A DNA stretch of 64,000 nt from Actinomadura fibrosa (GTDB taxonomy: Bacteria > Actinomycetota > Actinomycetes > Streptosporangiales > Streptosporangiaceae): the NCBI RefSeq assembly GCF_900659615.1, contig NZ_CAACUY010000004.1, positions 62,001 through 126,000 on the forward strand, in the 5' to 3' direction. The translations under genes and the position numbers were made by a program. Each line of letters begins with the position of its first letter. The first letter of the stretch is position 1. Below the pieces are notes generated by a model. It was not told the origin of the DNA. It made no database searches and was given only the letters and a program-made list of their open reading frames with translations. This document shows, piece by piece, positions 20,462-29,314 of this stretch.

Positions 20462-21565
20462 TCAAGCCCGGCCGAACAGCAGCCTGCCATACCGCCGGAA
20501 CGCCCGGAGACCCCCCGGCAGATCGACGTGCCGCTGGCCGCGCCAGGCCGTGACCAGCCGATCCACTGCATCGACATGGACGGCCGCGAGCGTACCCGGT
20601 GGACTTCCCGCCTCGATCGCCGCCGTCCGCAACACCCTCGTCCGGACCGCTCTGGGGAGGTCGGCGAGCCCGTCCAGGCGGACCGCGACGAGCACGCCGT
20701 CCTCCGCGCCCTCGGGTCGCCGGAGGGCCGGTGGGTCACCGGGCGGTGGGTCATCGCCCGGTGGGCCATCGGGCGGTGCGTCATCGCCTGGTGGGGGCGA
20801 GGTGAGATCCGTGTACGCCTTCCGGGCGAGTTCATCGAGGAGGTCCGCGTCGTCACGGAGCATCCGCGCCGTCCGGGCCAGCGCCTCGGCGACGCCCGGG
20901 CCGAGGGCCTTCTCCAAGGCGGGCAGGGCCTCATGCCGCACGCGAACGCGCGTGAAAGCCGGATCGTCGTTGTGCGGGTCGTCCCAGGGTTCGAGGCCCA
21001 TCACATGGCAGGCCCTGCGCAGCGTCGCCCGATCGAGTTCGAGCAGGGGCCTGATGTAGCGAACGTCAGTGCCGTCCCTGGCGGACTTCCGGGTGAAGGA
21101 CGGCGGCATACCGGCCAGCGATCTGGCACCCGACCCCCGCGCCAGCCCCAGCAGGACGGTCTCGGCCTGGTCGTCGCGGGTGTGGCCCAGGAGCACCGCC
21201 GCGGCCCTAAGACGGGCGGCGGCATCGTCCAGGGCGGTGTAGCGGGCCTCCCGGGCGGCGTTCTCCGGCCCGCCCTGCCCGTCCACGGTGACGGCGATGG
21301 AGCCGGCCGGGTCCAGCCCGAGGCCGGCCAGGGTCAGGACGACGGCGTCGGCGCGTTCGGCGGAACCGTCCTGAAGCCCGTGGTCGACCGTGACCGCGCC
21401 GGCGGGGTGCCCGGAACGCGGAGCCTCGAACGCGAGCGCCCCGGCGAGCGCCAGGGAGTCGGCGCCGCCGCTGCACGCGACGAGCACCATGGAGCCCGGC
21501 GGCACGGCGGCGAGCGCGGCGCGCACCGCGGAACGCACCGCCGCCACCGCCGGATCAGGGCCCAT
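20462..21565 (-). CDS. tilS: tRNA(Ile)-lysidine synthase
   Basis: 367 residues. Modifies C34 of the CAU-anticodon tRNA-Ile to lysidine so it reads AUA. N-type ATP pyrophosphatase P-loop [11 protein letters not shown], then [19 protein letters not shown] and [11 protein letters not shown] low-complexity insertion ([20 protein letters not shown]) interrupts the C-terminal part around residue 265-285; its DNA (20744-20800) is a short tandem repeat. The start at 21565 lacks a clear ribosome site; an upstream in-frame ATG at 21583 is possible. Confidence 0.93.
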   Translation of the reverse strand: MGPDPAVAAVRSAVRAALAAVPPGSMVLVACSGGADSLALAGALAFEAPRSGHPAGAVTVDHGLQDGSAERADAVVLTLAGLGLDPAGSIAVTVDGQGGPENAAREARYTALDDAAARLRAAAVLLGHTRDDQAETVLLGLARGSGARSLAGMPPSFTRKSARDGTDVRYIRPLLELDRATLRRACHVMGLEPWDDPHNDDPAFTRVRVRHEALPALEKALGPGVAEALARTARMLRDDADLLDELARKAYTDLTSPPPGDDAPPDGPPGDDPPPGDPPALRRPEGAEDGVLVAVRLDGLADLPRAVRTRVLRTAAIEAGSPPGTLAAVHVDAVDRLVTAWRGQRHVDLPGGLRAFRRYGRLLFGRA

Positions 21566-21609
21566 GGGCAAACGTCTACCATCCGGCAACGACGTTTCGG
21601 GCCCGGGAC

Positions 21610-22734
21610 TCAGGCCTCGCTGGCCTCCGGCGGGGCCGTGTCGATGGCGCGCGGGCCGACGACCCGGTCCATCCACAGGGCCGGCTCCTTGATCTCGGCG
21701 TGGGTGGGCAGCGTCTCCGGCGACTGCCACACCTTGTTGAAGCCGTCCATGCCGACCTCGGTGACCACCCGGCGCACGAACCGCGAGCCCTCCGCGTACT
21801 GCTTCATCTTGAGGTCGATGCCGAGGAGCCTGCGGATCGTCCTGTCCAGCTTCGACCCGCCGTCGCGGCGCCCCTGGAAGCGCGACCGGATGCGCTGCAC
21901 CGACGGGACGACCTCCGGCCCGACGGCGTCCATGACGTAGTCGCCGTGCCCCTCGACGAGCGTCATCACCGCGGTGAGGCGGTCGAGGATCTCGCGCTGC
22001 TCGGGGCTCTGGATCGCGTCGATGATGTTGGAGTCGCCTCCGCGCACGGCGTCCGCGACCGCCTCCGCCGCGTCGCGGATGCGCTCCAGCATCACGCCCG
22101 GGTCCAGGTCGGACGCGAGGAGGAACTTGGTCATCTGGTCCTGCACGTACTCGCGCAGCCACGGGACCCCGGTGAACTGGGCCCGGTGGGTCTCCTCGTG
22201 GAGGCACACCCAGAGACGGAAGTCACGCGCGTCCACACCGAGCTCCTGCTCCACATGGACGATGTTCGGCGCGACCAGCGTCAGCCGCCCCGTGGGAGCG
22301 ACACCGGACGGGTCCGGCGGGAGGAACAGCTCGTACTGCCCGAGGACGCGGCTGGCCATGTAGGCGAGGATCGCGCCCACCTGCATCCCCGTCACCCGGG
22401 AGCCGACCGCTTCCACGACCACGTTCGCCGCACCGCCGAGCGGGCCCGGCCCCCGCCGCTGGGACATCTGCTCCATGAGCGGTTCGAGCACCACTCGGAA
22501 GCCGTCCACGTTCGCCCGGATCCAGCCGGGCCTGTCGACGATCGTCGCCGGGGCGGGGTCGACTTCGGACGCCATCCCGGTGAAGTCGCGCACGTGCCCG
22601 TGGGCGATCCGGGACAGCTCCCTGAGCTCCTTCACGACCTCGCGAGCCTCTTCGTGGCTGACCTGGGGGCCGGGCCTGACGAGCCGGGTGCCCGCCTGGA
22701 CCGCCACGTTCCAGTCGATCATTGAGGCGCTCAT
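21610..22734 (-). CDS. Zinc-dependent metalloprotease, DUF2342 / 'coenzyme F420 biosynthesis associated' family
   Basis: 374 residues. Contains HEETH inside [20 protein letters not shown], the HExxH zinc motif of this actinobacterial family, and the downstream [13 protein letters not shown] segment that probably supplies further ligands. N-terminal [19 protein letters not shown] is the usual opening. ATG 22734 with GGTGGAG close upstream; a GTG at 22743 is also in frame. Family members lie beside dacB and tilS in many actinobacteria; the 'F420' label is from phylogenetic co-occurrence, and the substrate is unknown. Confidence 0.9.
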   Translation of the reverse strand: MSASMIDWNVAVQAGTRLVRPGPQVSHEEAREVVKELRELSRIAHGHVRDFTGMASEVDPAPATIVDRPGWIRANVDGFRVVLEPLMEQMSQRRGPGPLGGAANVVVEAVGSRVTGMQVGAILAYMASRVLGQYELFLPPDPSGVAPTGRLTLVAPNIVHVEQELGVDARDFRLWVCLHEETHRAQFTGVPWLREYVQDQMTKFLLASDLDPGVMLERIRDAAEAVADAVRGGDSNIIDAIQSPEQREILDRLTAVMTLVEGHGDYVMDAVGPEVVPSVQRIRSRFQGRRDGGSKLDRTIRRLLGIDLKMKQYAEGSRFVRRVVTEVGMDGFNKVWQSPETLPTHAEIKEPALWMDRVVGPRAIDTAPPEASEA

Positions 22735-22849
22735 GTACTCCACCGTACGTTTCGGGGACGGCGCCGGAGCGCCCCTGCACGATCGTTCAACGAACAACCG
22801 TTCTGGTTATCTCCCATACGGCCCCGCCCACACTCGCCCGGGCCGGTTG

Positions 22850-24241
22850 TCAGCCGCAGCCGCAGGTCGCCACCGCGGCGGCGAGCTGATCCAGTTTGCC
22901 CGGATCGACAGGGCCCTTCCCGTCCCCGGCCATGAACGCGAACGCCAGCAGCCGTCCGTCGGCGTCGTAGGCCACCCCGGCGAGTGTGCTGACCCCCGAG
23001 AGGGTGCCGGTCTTCGCGCGCACGAGCCCCGCCCCCGCCTGGCTGGCCGGGACCGTGTAGCGGGGCGGGCTCAGCGTCCCGGAGAACCCGGCGATCGGCA
23101 GGCCCGTGATGACCGGCCGCAGTCCGGGACGGTCCGGAGCGGCCGCGAGCGACACGATGCGGGCGAGGGCGATCGGCGAGATCCGGTTGCGCGGCGACAG
23201 CCCGCTGCCGTCGTTGACCGACACCCCGTCGGCCACCCCGAGCCCGGCGAGCACCTGCCGGACGGCCTGCGCGGCACCGGTGAACGACGCCGGGACGCCC
23301 TGCTTGATCGCCGCCTGCCGGGCCATCGCCTCGGCCACGTCGTTGTCGCTGTCGGTCAGCAGGTGCTCGACCAGCGCGGAGATCGGCGGCGACTGCACCG
23401 CCCCGAGCCGCGCGGCCCCCTGCGGGGCGACCGTCGACCGTCCCGCCTTGGCCGGGATCCCGTTCACGGACAGCAGGCGCGCGAACGAGGCCGCGGCCGC
23501 CGCGGGCGGATCCGCGACCCGCGCCTTCTGCGACGGATCCGTCGGGGCGACCCGGCCCTCGTCCACGGTCAAGGCGGAGACGGGCGCGAGCTCACCGTCG
23601 GGTAGGTAGTTGGGCTTCCAACTGGAGGCCGTGCGGGGCCCCTGGTAGGCGGACGCGTCGTAGTCGACCCGCACGCGCCGCACCCCGGACGCCTTGAGCG
23701 CCGCCGCGGTCTGCCTGGCCAGATCGGCCAGCGACGCGTACGGCGGATGGCCCGCGCCCGCCCGCGCGGGCAGGGCCGTCAGGGTAGGATCCCCGCCTCC
23801 GACCAGGACGACGCCGCCGCCCGCGCCCCGCACGACCTGCGTGGTGATCCGGTGCTGCGACCCGACCGAGGCGAGCGCGGCCACCGACGTCGCGAGCTTG
23901 GTCGTCGACGCAGGCGTGGCCGGCTGGTCGGCGCGCTGCTCGAACAGGGGGCGGCGGGTCACGGCGTCGACCACCACGGCGTTGATCTTCGCGTCCGGCC
24001 CGCCGATCAGCGCGGACAGCCGTCCGGCCAGGACGGACGGGTTCGGCGACCGGGCTCCCGCGGGATCGGCGGCCGGGATCGCGGACCGGGCGGCGACGAG
24101 GTCGCGGGCCGCCACGCTGGGCGGCCGGGGCGACAGATGGCGCTCCGGTGTGAGTTTGACCACTGCCAGCCCGGCGGCGGCGGTGAAAACATTAAGGAGG
24201 GACAGTGACAGCACGGCGAGGGCCCGGCCTCGTCCAGGCAC
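22850..24241 (-). CDS. dacB: D-alanyl-D-alanine carboxypeptidase/endopeptidase (PBP4, S13 family)
   Basis: 463 residues from GTG 24241. Trims peptidoglycan stem peptides outside the membrane. One N-terminal membrane anchor or signal (ALAVLSLSLLNVFTAAAGLAVV), then the three penicillin-binding motifs: SxxK in ASTTKL, SxN in SVNDGSG and KTG in RAKTGTLSG, with the large PBP4 insertion between the first two. GTG 24241 has AGAGGGG seven bases upstream; another GTG at 24274 is in frame. Divergent from ppa. Confidence 0.93.
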   Translation of the reverse strand: MPGRGRALAVLSLSLLNVFTAAAGLAVVKLTPERHLSPRPPSVAARDLVAARSAIPAADPAGARSPNPSVLAGRLSALIGGPDAKINAVVVDAVTRRPLFEQRADQPATPASTTKLATSVAALASVGSQHRITTQVVRGAGGGVVLVGGGDPTLTALPARAGAGHPPYASLADLARQTAAALKASGVRRVRVDYDASAYQGPRTASSWKPNYLPDGELAPVSALTVDEGRVAPTDPSQKARVADPPAAAAASFARLLSVNGIPAKAGRSTVAPQGAARLGAVQSPPISALVEHLLTDSDNDVAEAMARQAAIKQGVPASFTGAAQAVRQVLAGLGVADGVSVNDGSGLSPRNRISPIALARIVSLAAAPDRPGLRPVITGLPIAGFSGTLSPPRYTVPASQAGAGLVRAKTGTLSGVSTLAGVAYDADGRLLAFAFMAGDGKGPVDPGKLDQLAAAVATCGCG

Positions 24242-24284
24242 GTGACCGCCCCTCTCCCACTCAGCACTCACCAACGTGCGACAT

Positions 24285-24296
24285 CCTTATATAAGG
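24285..24296. promoter_or_regulatory. AT-rich palindrome between dacB and ppa
   Basis: CCTTATATAAGG is a perfect 12-bp palindrome in otherwise GC-rich DNA. It lies 44 bp before dacB and 89 bp before ppa. It may be a shared operator or act as overlapping -10 elements (TATAAG / TATAAG on both strands). Confidence 0.45.
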
Positions 24297-24384
24297 GAAC
24301 ACCCACCCCGTGGGGGTCTCGGCCAAGCCCGCACAGACTCCCGAAAGACTATTCACTGCGACCGCGCAGGGAGCGGAGGACATC

Positions 24385-24876
24385 TTGGATTTCGACGTCA
24401 CCATTGAGATCCCGAAGGGCCAGCGGAACAAGTACGAGGTGGACCACGAGACCGGGCGTATCCGACTCGACCGGATGCTCTTCACCTCGACGCAGTATCC
24501 GGCCGACTACGGGTTCATCGAGCACACCCTGGGCGAGGACGGCGACCCGCTGGACGCGCTGGTCCTGCTCCAGGAGCCGACGTTCCCGGGATGCCTCATC
24601 CGCTGCCGCGCCGTCGGCATGTTCCGGATGACGGACGAGGCCGGTGGTGACGACAAGGTCCTGTGCGTCCCCGCCACCGACCCCCGCATGGAGCACCTCC
24701 GCGACATCCACCACGTCCCCGAGTTCGACCGCCTGGAGATCCAGCACTTCTTCGAGGTCTACAAGGACCTGGAGCCCGGCAAGTCCGTGGAGGGCGCCAA
24801 CTGGGTGGGCCGGGTCGAGGCCGAGGCCGAGGTCGAGCGGTCCCGCAAGCGCGCCGCCGACCTGGGCGGTCACTGA
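24385..24876 (+). CDS. ppa: Inorganic pyrophosphatase (family I)
   Basis: 163 residues from a TTG start. Hydrolyses pyrophosphate released by biosynthesis. [44 protein letters not shown] with the metal-binding Asp cluster, and [13 protein letters not shown] are canonical. The frame is open to 24310, but GGAGGA four bases before the TTG and the actinobacterial family length (about 162 residues) favour 24385. A strong terminator follows. Confidence 0.95.
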   Translation: MDFDVTIEIPKGQRNKYEVDHETGRIRLDRMLFTSTQYPADYGFIEHTLGEDGDPLDALVLLQEPTFPGCLIRCRAVGMFRMTDEAGGDDKVLCVPATDPRMEHLRDIHHVPEFDRLEIQHFFEVYKDLEPGKSVEGANWVGRVEAEAEVERSRKRAADLGGH

Positions 24877-24964
24877 AACGCCGCACCGCCCCGGAGGTCC
24901 CTCCGGCCGGGCCCGGAGCGCGGACGGCACCGATCCGCTCCCTGCCGCCCGCGCGACACGGTTC

Positions 24965-25009
24965 GAGAACCCTTCCGTACGGAGCCCGTACGGAAGGGTT
25001 CTCTCTTTT
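24965..25009. terminator. Bidirectional terminator, ppa / NlpC-P60 gene
   Basis: 17-bp perfect stem (24965-24981 with 24987-25003) and 5-base loop, followed by TCTTTT. Serves both convergent genes. Confidence 0.9.
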
Positions 25010-25027
25010 CGCCGGGGTGTCCGGTGG

Positions 25028-26347
25028 TCAGCCGGCCGGGCGGGTGGCGCCGATGAGGTCGTTGCGGTGGATGTCGGAGATCCGCACCCGCGCGCCGGTG
25101 TACGGCGCCTCCACCATCTGGTCGCCGCCGATGTAGATGCCCACGTGATGGATCGTGTCCGGGTCGGACGTGTTCCGCGCGAAGAAGACGAGATCCCCTT
25201 GGCGGAGGGCGCCCAAGGGCACGTGCGGCCCCGAGGTCCACTGCGTACCCGTCCAGTGGTCGAGGCGGACCCCGACCTTGGCCCACGCGTACATGGCCAG
25301 GCCGGAGCAGTCGAATCCGACGATGCCCGACCCGTGCTCGATGCCGTAGCTGGGACCGTCCACCGTCCCGCCGCCCCACGAGTAGGGCGTCCCGAGCCAC
25401 CTGAGCGCCGCGCGCGCGACGAGCGCCCCGCGCGCCGCCGACGTGGCGGGACGCTGCGAACCGGTGACGGCCACCGCCGCGCCGGCCGCCTCCCGCGCCT
25501 GCTCCGCCTCCCGGGCCTGCTGTGCCTCCTGGGCCTCCCGGGCCTCCCGTGCTTCCTGCGCCTCCTGCCGCGCCTGCCTCAGCTCCGCGACGTGCGCCCG
25601 CGCCTCGCCGAGCCGCCGCTCCAGGCGACGCTTCTCGGCTTCGATGCGCCCGACCGACGCCCGGTGACCCGCCACCGCCTCCTGCGCGGACCGCTTCGCG
25701 TCCTCGGCGCGCCTCGTCGCGGCGGACTGCTCCCTGAAGGCTGCCTCGGCCTGCTTGCGGAACACCTCGGCGACGTTCTTGGACGCCTCCACGCGACGGA
25801 GGATCCCGGCCCGCCGGGCGGCCAGGACCTCGACCATGCCGGCGCGGTCCATGAAGCCCTGCGGGCCGCCTTCGCCCATGAGCACCGAGGGGACCTGGTC
25901 GTAGCCGGTGTCGTGCTGGTAGGCGCGCGCCGCGAACGCCGCCATCTCGGCCTGGGTCTCCCCCACCCTCCGGGTCGCTTCGGCGAGCCGCGCCCGCGTG
26001 TCCCGGTAGGCCGCCTGGGCACGTTCCAACCTGACCCGCTCGCCGTTGTAGCGCTCAACCGCGGCCTCAGCGGACATCGCCAGCCTGTTCAGCTCGCCAT
26101 CCGCCTCGGCGAGCTCCGCCTTCGTCCGGCCGACCTCCGCCGCACGCTCCCGGACGTCGCGCTCGCCCTGCCTGACGTCCTGCGCGCTGGGGGAGGGGTC
26201 CACCGGAGAACGCGCCCAGGCGACGGGCACCAGGAGCGACATCCCGAGCACCGCGCCGGAGGTGAGGGCTAACAGCCGCAGGCCCGCGCCGAGGCCGGTG
26301 AACGGCGCACGGGGAGGACGGCGGCGCAGTGGTGTGCTCGGTGCCAT
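25028..26347 (-). CDS. Secreted NlpC/P60 peptidoglycan hydrolase with coiled coil (RipA-like)
   Basis: 439 residues. A signal peptide (LLALTSGAVLGMSLLVPVAWA) is followed by a long coiled coil, about residues 40-285, that ends in an E/A/R/Q repeat (AREAREAQEAQQAREAEQ). The C-terminal NlpC/P60 domain has catalytic Cys in GFDCSGLAMYAW and His in IHHVGIYIGG. Such enzymes cleave D-Glu-mDAP bonds; the coiled coil resembles the autoinhibitory or FtsX-responsive region of RipC/PcsB proteins. ATG 26347 with GGAGGA eight bases upstream; the frame is open to 26389. Confidence 0.92.
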   Translation of the reverse strand: MAPSTPLRRRPPRAPFTGLGAGLRLLALTSGAVLGMSLLVPVAWARSPVDPSPSAQDVRQGERDVRERAAEVGRTKAELAEADGELNRLAMSAEAAVERYNGERVRLERAQAAYRDTRARLAEATRRVGETQAEMAAFAARAYQHDTGYDQVPSVLMGEGGPQGFMDRAGMVEVLAARRAGILRRVEASKNVAEVFRKQAEAAFREQSAATRRAEDAKRSAQEAVAGHRASVGRIEAEKRRLERRLGEARAHVAELRQARQEAQEAREAREAQEAQQAREAEQAREAAGAAVAVTGSQRPATSAARGALVARAALRWLGTPYSWGGGTVDGPSYGIEHGSGIVGFDCSGLAMYAWAKVGVRLDHWTGTQWTSGPHVPLGALRQGDLVFFARNTSDPDTIHHVGIYIGGDQMVEAPYTGARVRISDIHRNDLIGATRPAG

Positions 26348-26476
26348 GAACACGTCCTCCCCCAGGCATGTTTCACTTAGCGCAAACAATCACCTACGAA
26401 GCGTAGTTCAGTCGGGCAACGATCGGAACTTCCGTCACGCGCGGCGGCTCCCGTGTCGATCAGGACGGTTCCCGCC

Positions 26477-28249
26477 TCACCCGCCGGAACCGGCGGGAGT
26501 CGGGCTCCCGGCCGATGCGGCCGAAGGCCCGGGCGGGTCCGAGGCGGGCGGGCCGGTCTGCCCACCGCTCGACGGGTCGACCGGCGAAGGCTTCGCCGAC
26601 GAGTGAGGTTCCGGACGTGGCGTGGGCGAGCCTTCCGGACGTGCAGTGCTCGACGGCTTGGAGGTGCCACCCGGACCGGCGGAGCCCGTGCCGGTCGGAC
26701 TCGGCGACGGATCCGGCCCAGGAGCGGGCCTGTCAGGACGCCACATGACGTGCACATCGATCCCGCCCGGCTGGAACGTGATGTCGCCCTCGCCCCGCGA
26801 CCGAGCGCTCCGCGAGACGTGCACGTCGACGGCGACCACCTCACCGGCCTTCAGACGGCCGGACGACGGACTGGCCCGAACGGGCCCCCGGCTCTTGGCG
26901 TGCCAGGCCACCGGACGTCCGCCCGCACGCAACTCCACCGTCCCGTCCGCGCCGCCCGCCAGATCCAGGAACAGCGGTGACACGCTCAGCCTGCCGTCCG
27001 ACGAGGAGGTCTGCACCGCGGAGACGTGGGGGAACGCCGAGTCGGCGGACGACGGCAACGCGAACAAGGGCGCGGCGGACTCCTGGGCGCCGAGCGGGAA
27101 CGTGGCCGACACGGGAGCCGCTTGGATCGTTCCCCCCTCCTCGGGCCTGCCAGGCGCCGGACGCTCGCTCCCGGGCACCCGCGAGACGCCGGGGCTCGCA
27201 CTGGGACGCGGACCCGCGACCTTCCCGGCCGGCCCGGCGTCCTCCCGGGAGCCCACGCGACCGAACACGGCCGCGAGCCCTCCACCGGCGAGAACGACCA
27301 CCACGGCGAGCACCACCGCGACGCGGACCGCTCGGGCACCGGCCCCGTCGTCCGGCTCCCTGTCACCCGCCCTCCCGAAGCGGCGAAGGCGGCCGAACCT
27401 CCCAACGGAACCGGGCATCCGCAGCGAGATCCCCGACCGCCTGGGCTGGACCGGGAACCCGCCGGAGGTGAACGCGCTGACCCGGGTGGCGACGAAGAGC
27501 CGGTAACCGACCAGGTCGGGATCCAGGAAACTGCTCATCACCCGCAGGCGCAGCCCCTCCGGCGGATCCGCGTCCGGCAGCAGCCCGTACACCTTGGCGG
27601 CCGAGACCGTCCGCGGACGGAACGCGCCGCAGACCTCGCACACCTGCGCGTGCACCATCAACAGGCTGTCCGCGCCGGACTCGGGATCACCATGCCGTTC
27701 GCGCAGCAGCGCCGCCCGCTCCGCACATCCGTACGGCCCCTGCTGGGCCAGGATCTCCGCCGTCAGGGCCTCTTCCAGCTCGCCGTGCGCGCGGTCCAGC
27801 GCGACCTGCGCGTCCCTCACCGGCAGGTCGAAGACGGCCGCGAGGTCCGGGACCGACAACTGGTGCCGGACCCGCAGCTCCAGGATCTCCCGCGTCACCG
27901 GCCGCAGCGCCAGGACGGCCTGCCAGGCCGTGATGCGCTGGTCGACGTCCTCCTGGTCGTGGCTGGCCACCGGCACGTCGGGGGGCGCGTCCCGGGGCGG
28001 CAGCCGCCTCCCGCACTCCACCCGGGCGATGGCGTACAGCCACGGCCCGAACCGGTCCGGATCGCGCAGCTTCTCGATGTGCGCCTCGGCCACGATGAAC
28101 GTGTCGCGCAGCGCCACCTGCGCCGCGTCGCGACTGCGCAGCTGGAACCAGCAGTACGCATAGAGGCGGTCGGCATAGGCGCCGTACACCGCGGCCGCGG
28201 CCCCCGGATCGCGCCGACGCAGCGCCTCGACCAGAAGATGGTCCTCCAT
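26477..28249 (-). CDS. Membrane-spanning ECF sigma factor fused to zinc anti-sigma-like motif and extracellular BACON-like domain
   Basis: 590 residues. Residues ~15-85 form sigma region 2 (VYGAYADRLYAYCWF...DPDRFGPWLYAIAR) and ~105-165 region 4 (LRPVTREILELRVRHQLSVPDLAAVF). H200-AQV-C204-EV-C207 is an exact H-x3-C-x2-C zinc anti-sigma motif. A single helix spans ~308-329 (VAVVLAVVVVLAGGGLAAV). Outside there is a linker, a BACON-like beta domain (~418-500) and a long Pro/Ser/Thr tail. So one chain would hold a sigma factor, its own zinc anti-sigma motif and an external sensor. ECF groups with C-terminal extensions exist (I recall ECF53); no separate anti-sigma gene is adjacent. No ribosome site was seen at 28249. 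Confidence 0.85.
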   Translation of the reverse strand: MEDHLLVEALRRRDPGAAAAVYGAYADRLYAYCWFQLRSRDAAQVALRDTFIVAEAHIEKLRDPDRFGPWLYAIARVECGRRLPPRDAPPDVPVASHDQEDVDQRITAWQAVLALRPVTREILELRVRHQLSVPDLAAVFDLPVRDAQVALDRAHGELEEALTAEILAQQGPYGCAERAALLRERHGDPESGADSLLMVHAQVCEVCGAFRPRTVSAAKVYGLLPDADPPEGLRLRVMSSFLDPDLVGYRLFVATRVSAFTSGGFPVQPRRSGISLRMPGSVGRFGRLRRFGRAGDREPDDGAGARAVRVAVVLAVVVVLAGGGLAAVFGRVGSREDAGPAGKVAGPRPSASPGVSRVPGSERPAPGRPEEGGTIQAAPVSATFPLGAQESAAPLFALPSSADSAFPHVSAVQTSSSDGRLSVSPLFLDLAGGADGTVELRAGGRPVAWHAKSRGPVRASPSSGRLKAGEVVAVDVHVSRSARSRGEGDITFQPGGIDVHVMWRPDRPAPGPDPSPSPTGTGSAGPGGTSKPSSTARPEGSPTPRPEPHSSAKPSPVDPSSGGQTGPPASDPPGPSAASAGSPTPAGSGG

Positions 28250-28414
28250 GACTGAGAAGGTAAATGCTTCAGGCGCCCTTTACCGGCGTATTCATGAGAT
28301 CGAACGACCAGCCGATCGGCCGATTCCCAGAATCTAACTGAATATCAACTCGAAAGCACTTTGACCACCTTGCCGGAAATATCCGAACCCGCGAATGCGC
28401 GCCCGCCGAAAGGA

Positions 28415-29164
28415 TCATTTCCGTGTGATCGATTCCAGCATCGGCGGCAGCAACCGCTCCGCGGCCGCGGCGACGGTCGTGACCTGCGCACTCGTGAAGA
28501 TCACCGGCTGACCGGCGATGACCTGCGAGACCGCCCGCGCCGGGCAGAAGACGACGTCCCGGTGCCGGAAACCGTCCCGGGCGATCCGCGCGCCGTGCAC
28601 AACGACCATCGGCGTCACAGGGATGGTGCAATCGAGTTCTCGGGACAGCAGTTTCGCTACCTCATCGGCGGCACGTCCCGCCACACCCGCCATACCGCCG
28701 ACCGGCCGGTTCCCCGCCAGGAGCCGCCGCTCCTCCGCCCGGAGCCGGACGCCCCACGCGAAGTGCCTGCTGGCGATCGCGTACACCCCGGTCAATCCGA
28801 TCACCAAGTGATCCAGATTCGCGCCGGAGGCCCCCTTCAGCGCCCGGTCGTGGAGGACGCGGTAACCCACCGGATCCAACCTGGCCAGCCGCCGTCCGGT
28901 ACGGCGCTCGGCACGCGCGCCGCGCCGCCAGTCCGTGACGGGTCCCGGCCGGACCCGCACGTACACGACATGACCGGCGAAGACGGCGACGGCCGCGCCG
29001 AGCCCCGCCTTCCAGCCGCCCATCCCCGCCGCGACGACCCCCGTCCCGCAGGCGAGGACGACCCGCACCGCGAGCCGCTCCCAGCGATGCCGCGCGGCGA
29101 GTGCGCAGTAGCGGACCGAGGCCGAGGCTCCGGCACGGGACACGCCGGCACCGCTGCACCGCAC
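28415..29164 (-). CDS. NERD-domain membrane protein with degenerate catalytic motif
   Basis: 249 residues, start uncertain (GTG 29164 used). A membrane hairpin (VRVVLACGTGVVAAGM and LGAAVAVFAGHVVYV) precedes a nuclease-related domain: GARAERRTGRRLARL, then GANLDHLVIGLTGVYAIASRHF. In active NERD domains the last segment reads like IDTK or IETK; here AIASR replaces the acidic residue and lysine, so nuclease activity is doubtful. A 28250-28414 gap precedes it on the downstream side and holds nothing I recognise. Divergent from the MerR-VWA operon. Confidence 0.7.
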   Translation of the reverse strand: MRCSGAGVSRAGASASVRYCALAARHRWERLAVRVVLACGTGVVAAGMGGWKAGLGAAVAVFAGHVVYVRVRPGPVTDWRRGARAERRTGRRLARLDPVGYRVLHDRALKGASGANLDHLVIGLTGVYAIASRHFAWGVRLRAEERRLLAGNRPVGGMAGVAGRAADEVAKLLSRELDCTIPVTPMVVVHGARIARDGFRHRDVVFCPARAVSQVIAGQPVIFTSAQVTTVAAAAERLLPPMLESITRK

Positions 29165-29278
29165 CGGACACCCCTCTTCGTCAGCCCCGCAGCCGCGTTC
29201 CGAGGCACAAGCGTGCGGCAGCCCGTCCGTGCAGGCAAGGGCTTCACCGACACCGATCGACGACTTTCGAGGATGACG

Positions 29279-29309
29279 TTGACACTGTCATGATGACAGT
29301 GTCATGATG
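29279..29309 (+). promoter_or_regulatory. MerR-type promoter/operator upstream of the MerR-VWA operon
   Basis: -35 TTGACA (29279-29284) and -10-like CATGAT (29303-29308) or ATGATG (29304-29309) lie 18-19 bp apart. Between and across them is the dyad GACACTGTCA-TGA-TGACAGTGTC (29281-29303, 10-bp perfect arms). This over-long spacer with a central dyad is the hallmark of MerR-activated promoters. The ATG at 29315 is only about 6 bases past the -10, so the mRNA is probably leaderless. Confidence 0.8.
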
Positions 29310-29314
29310 AATCC

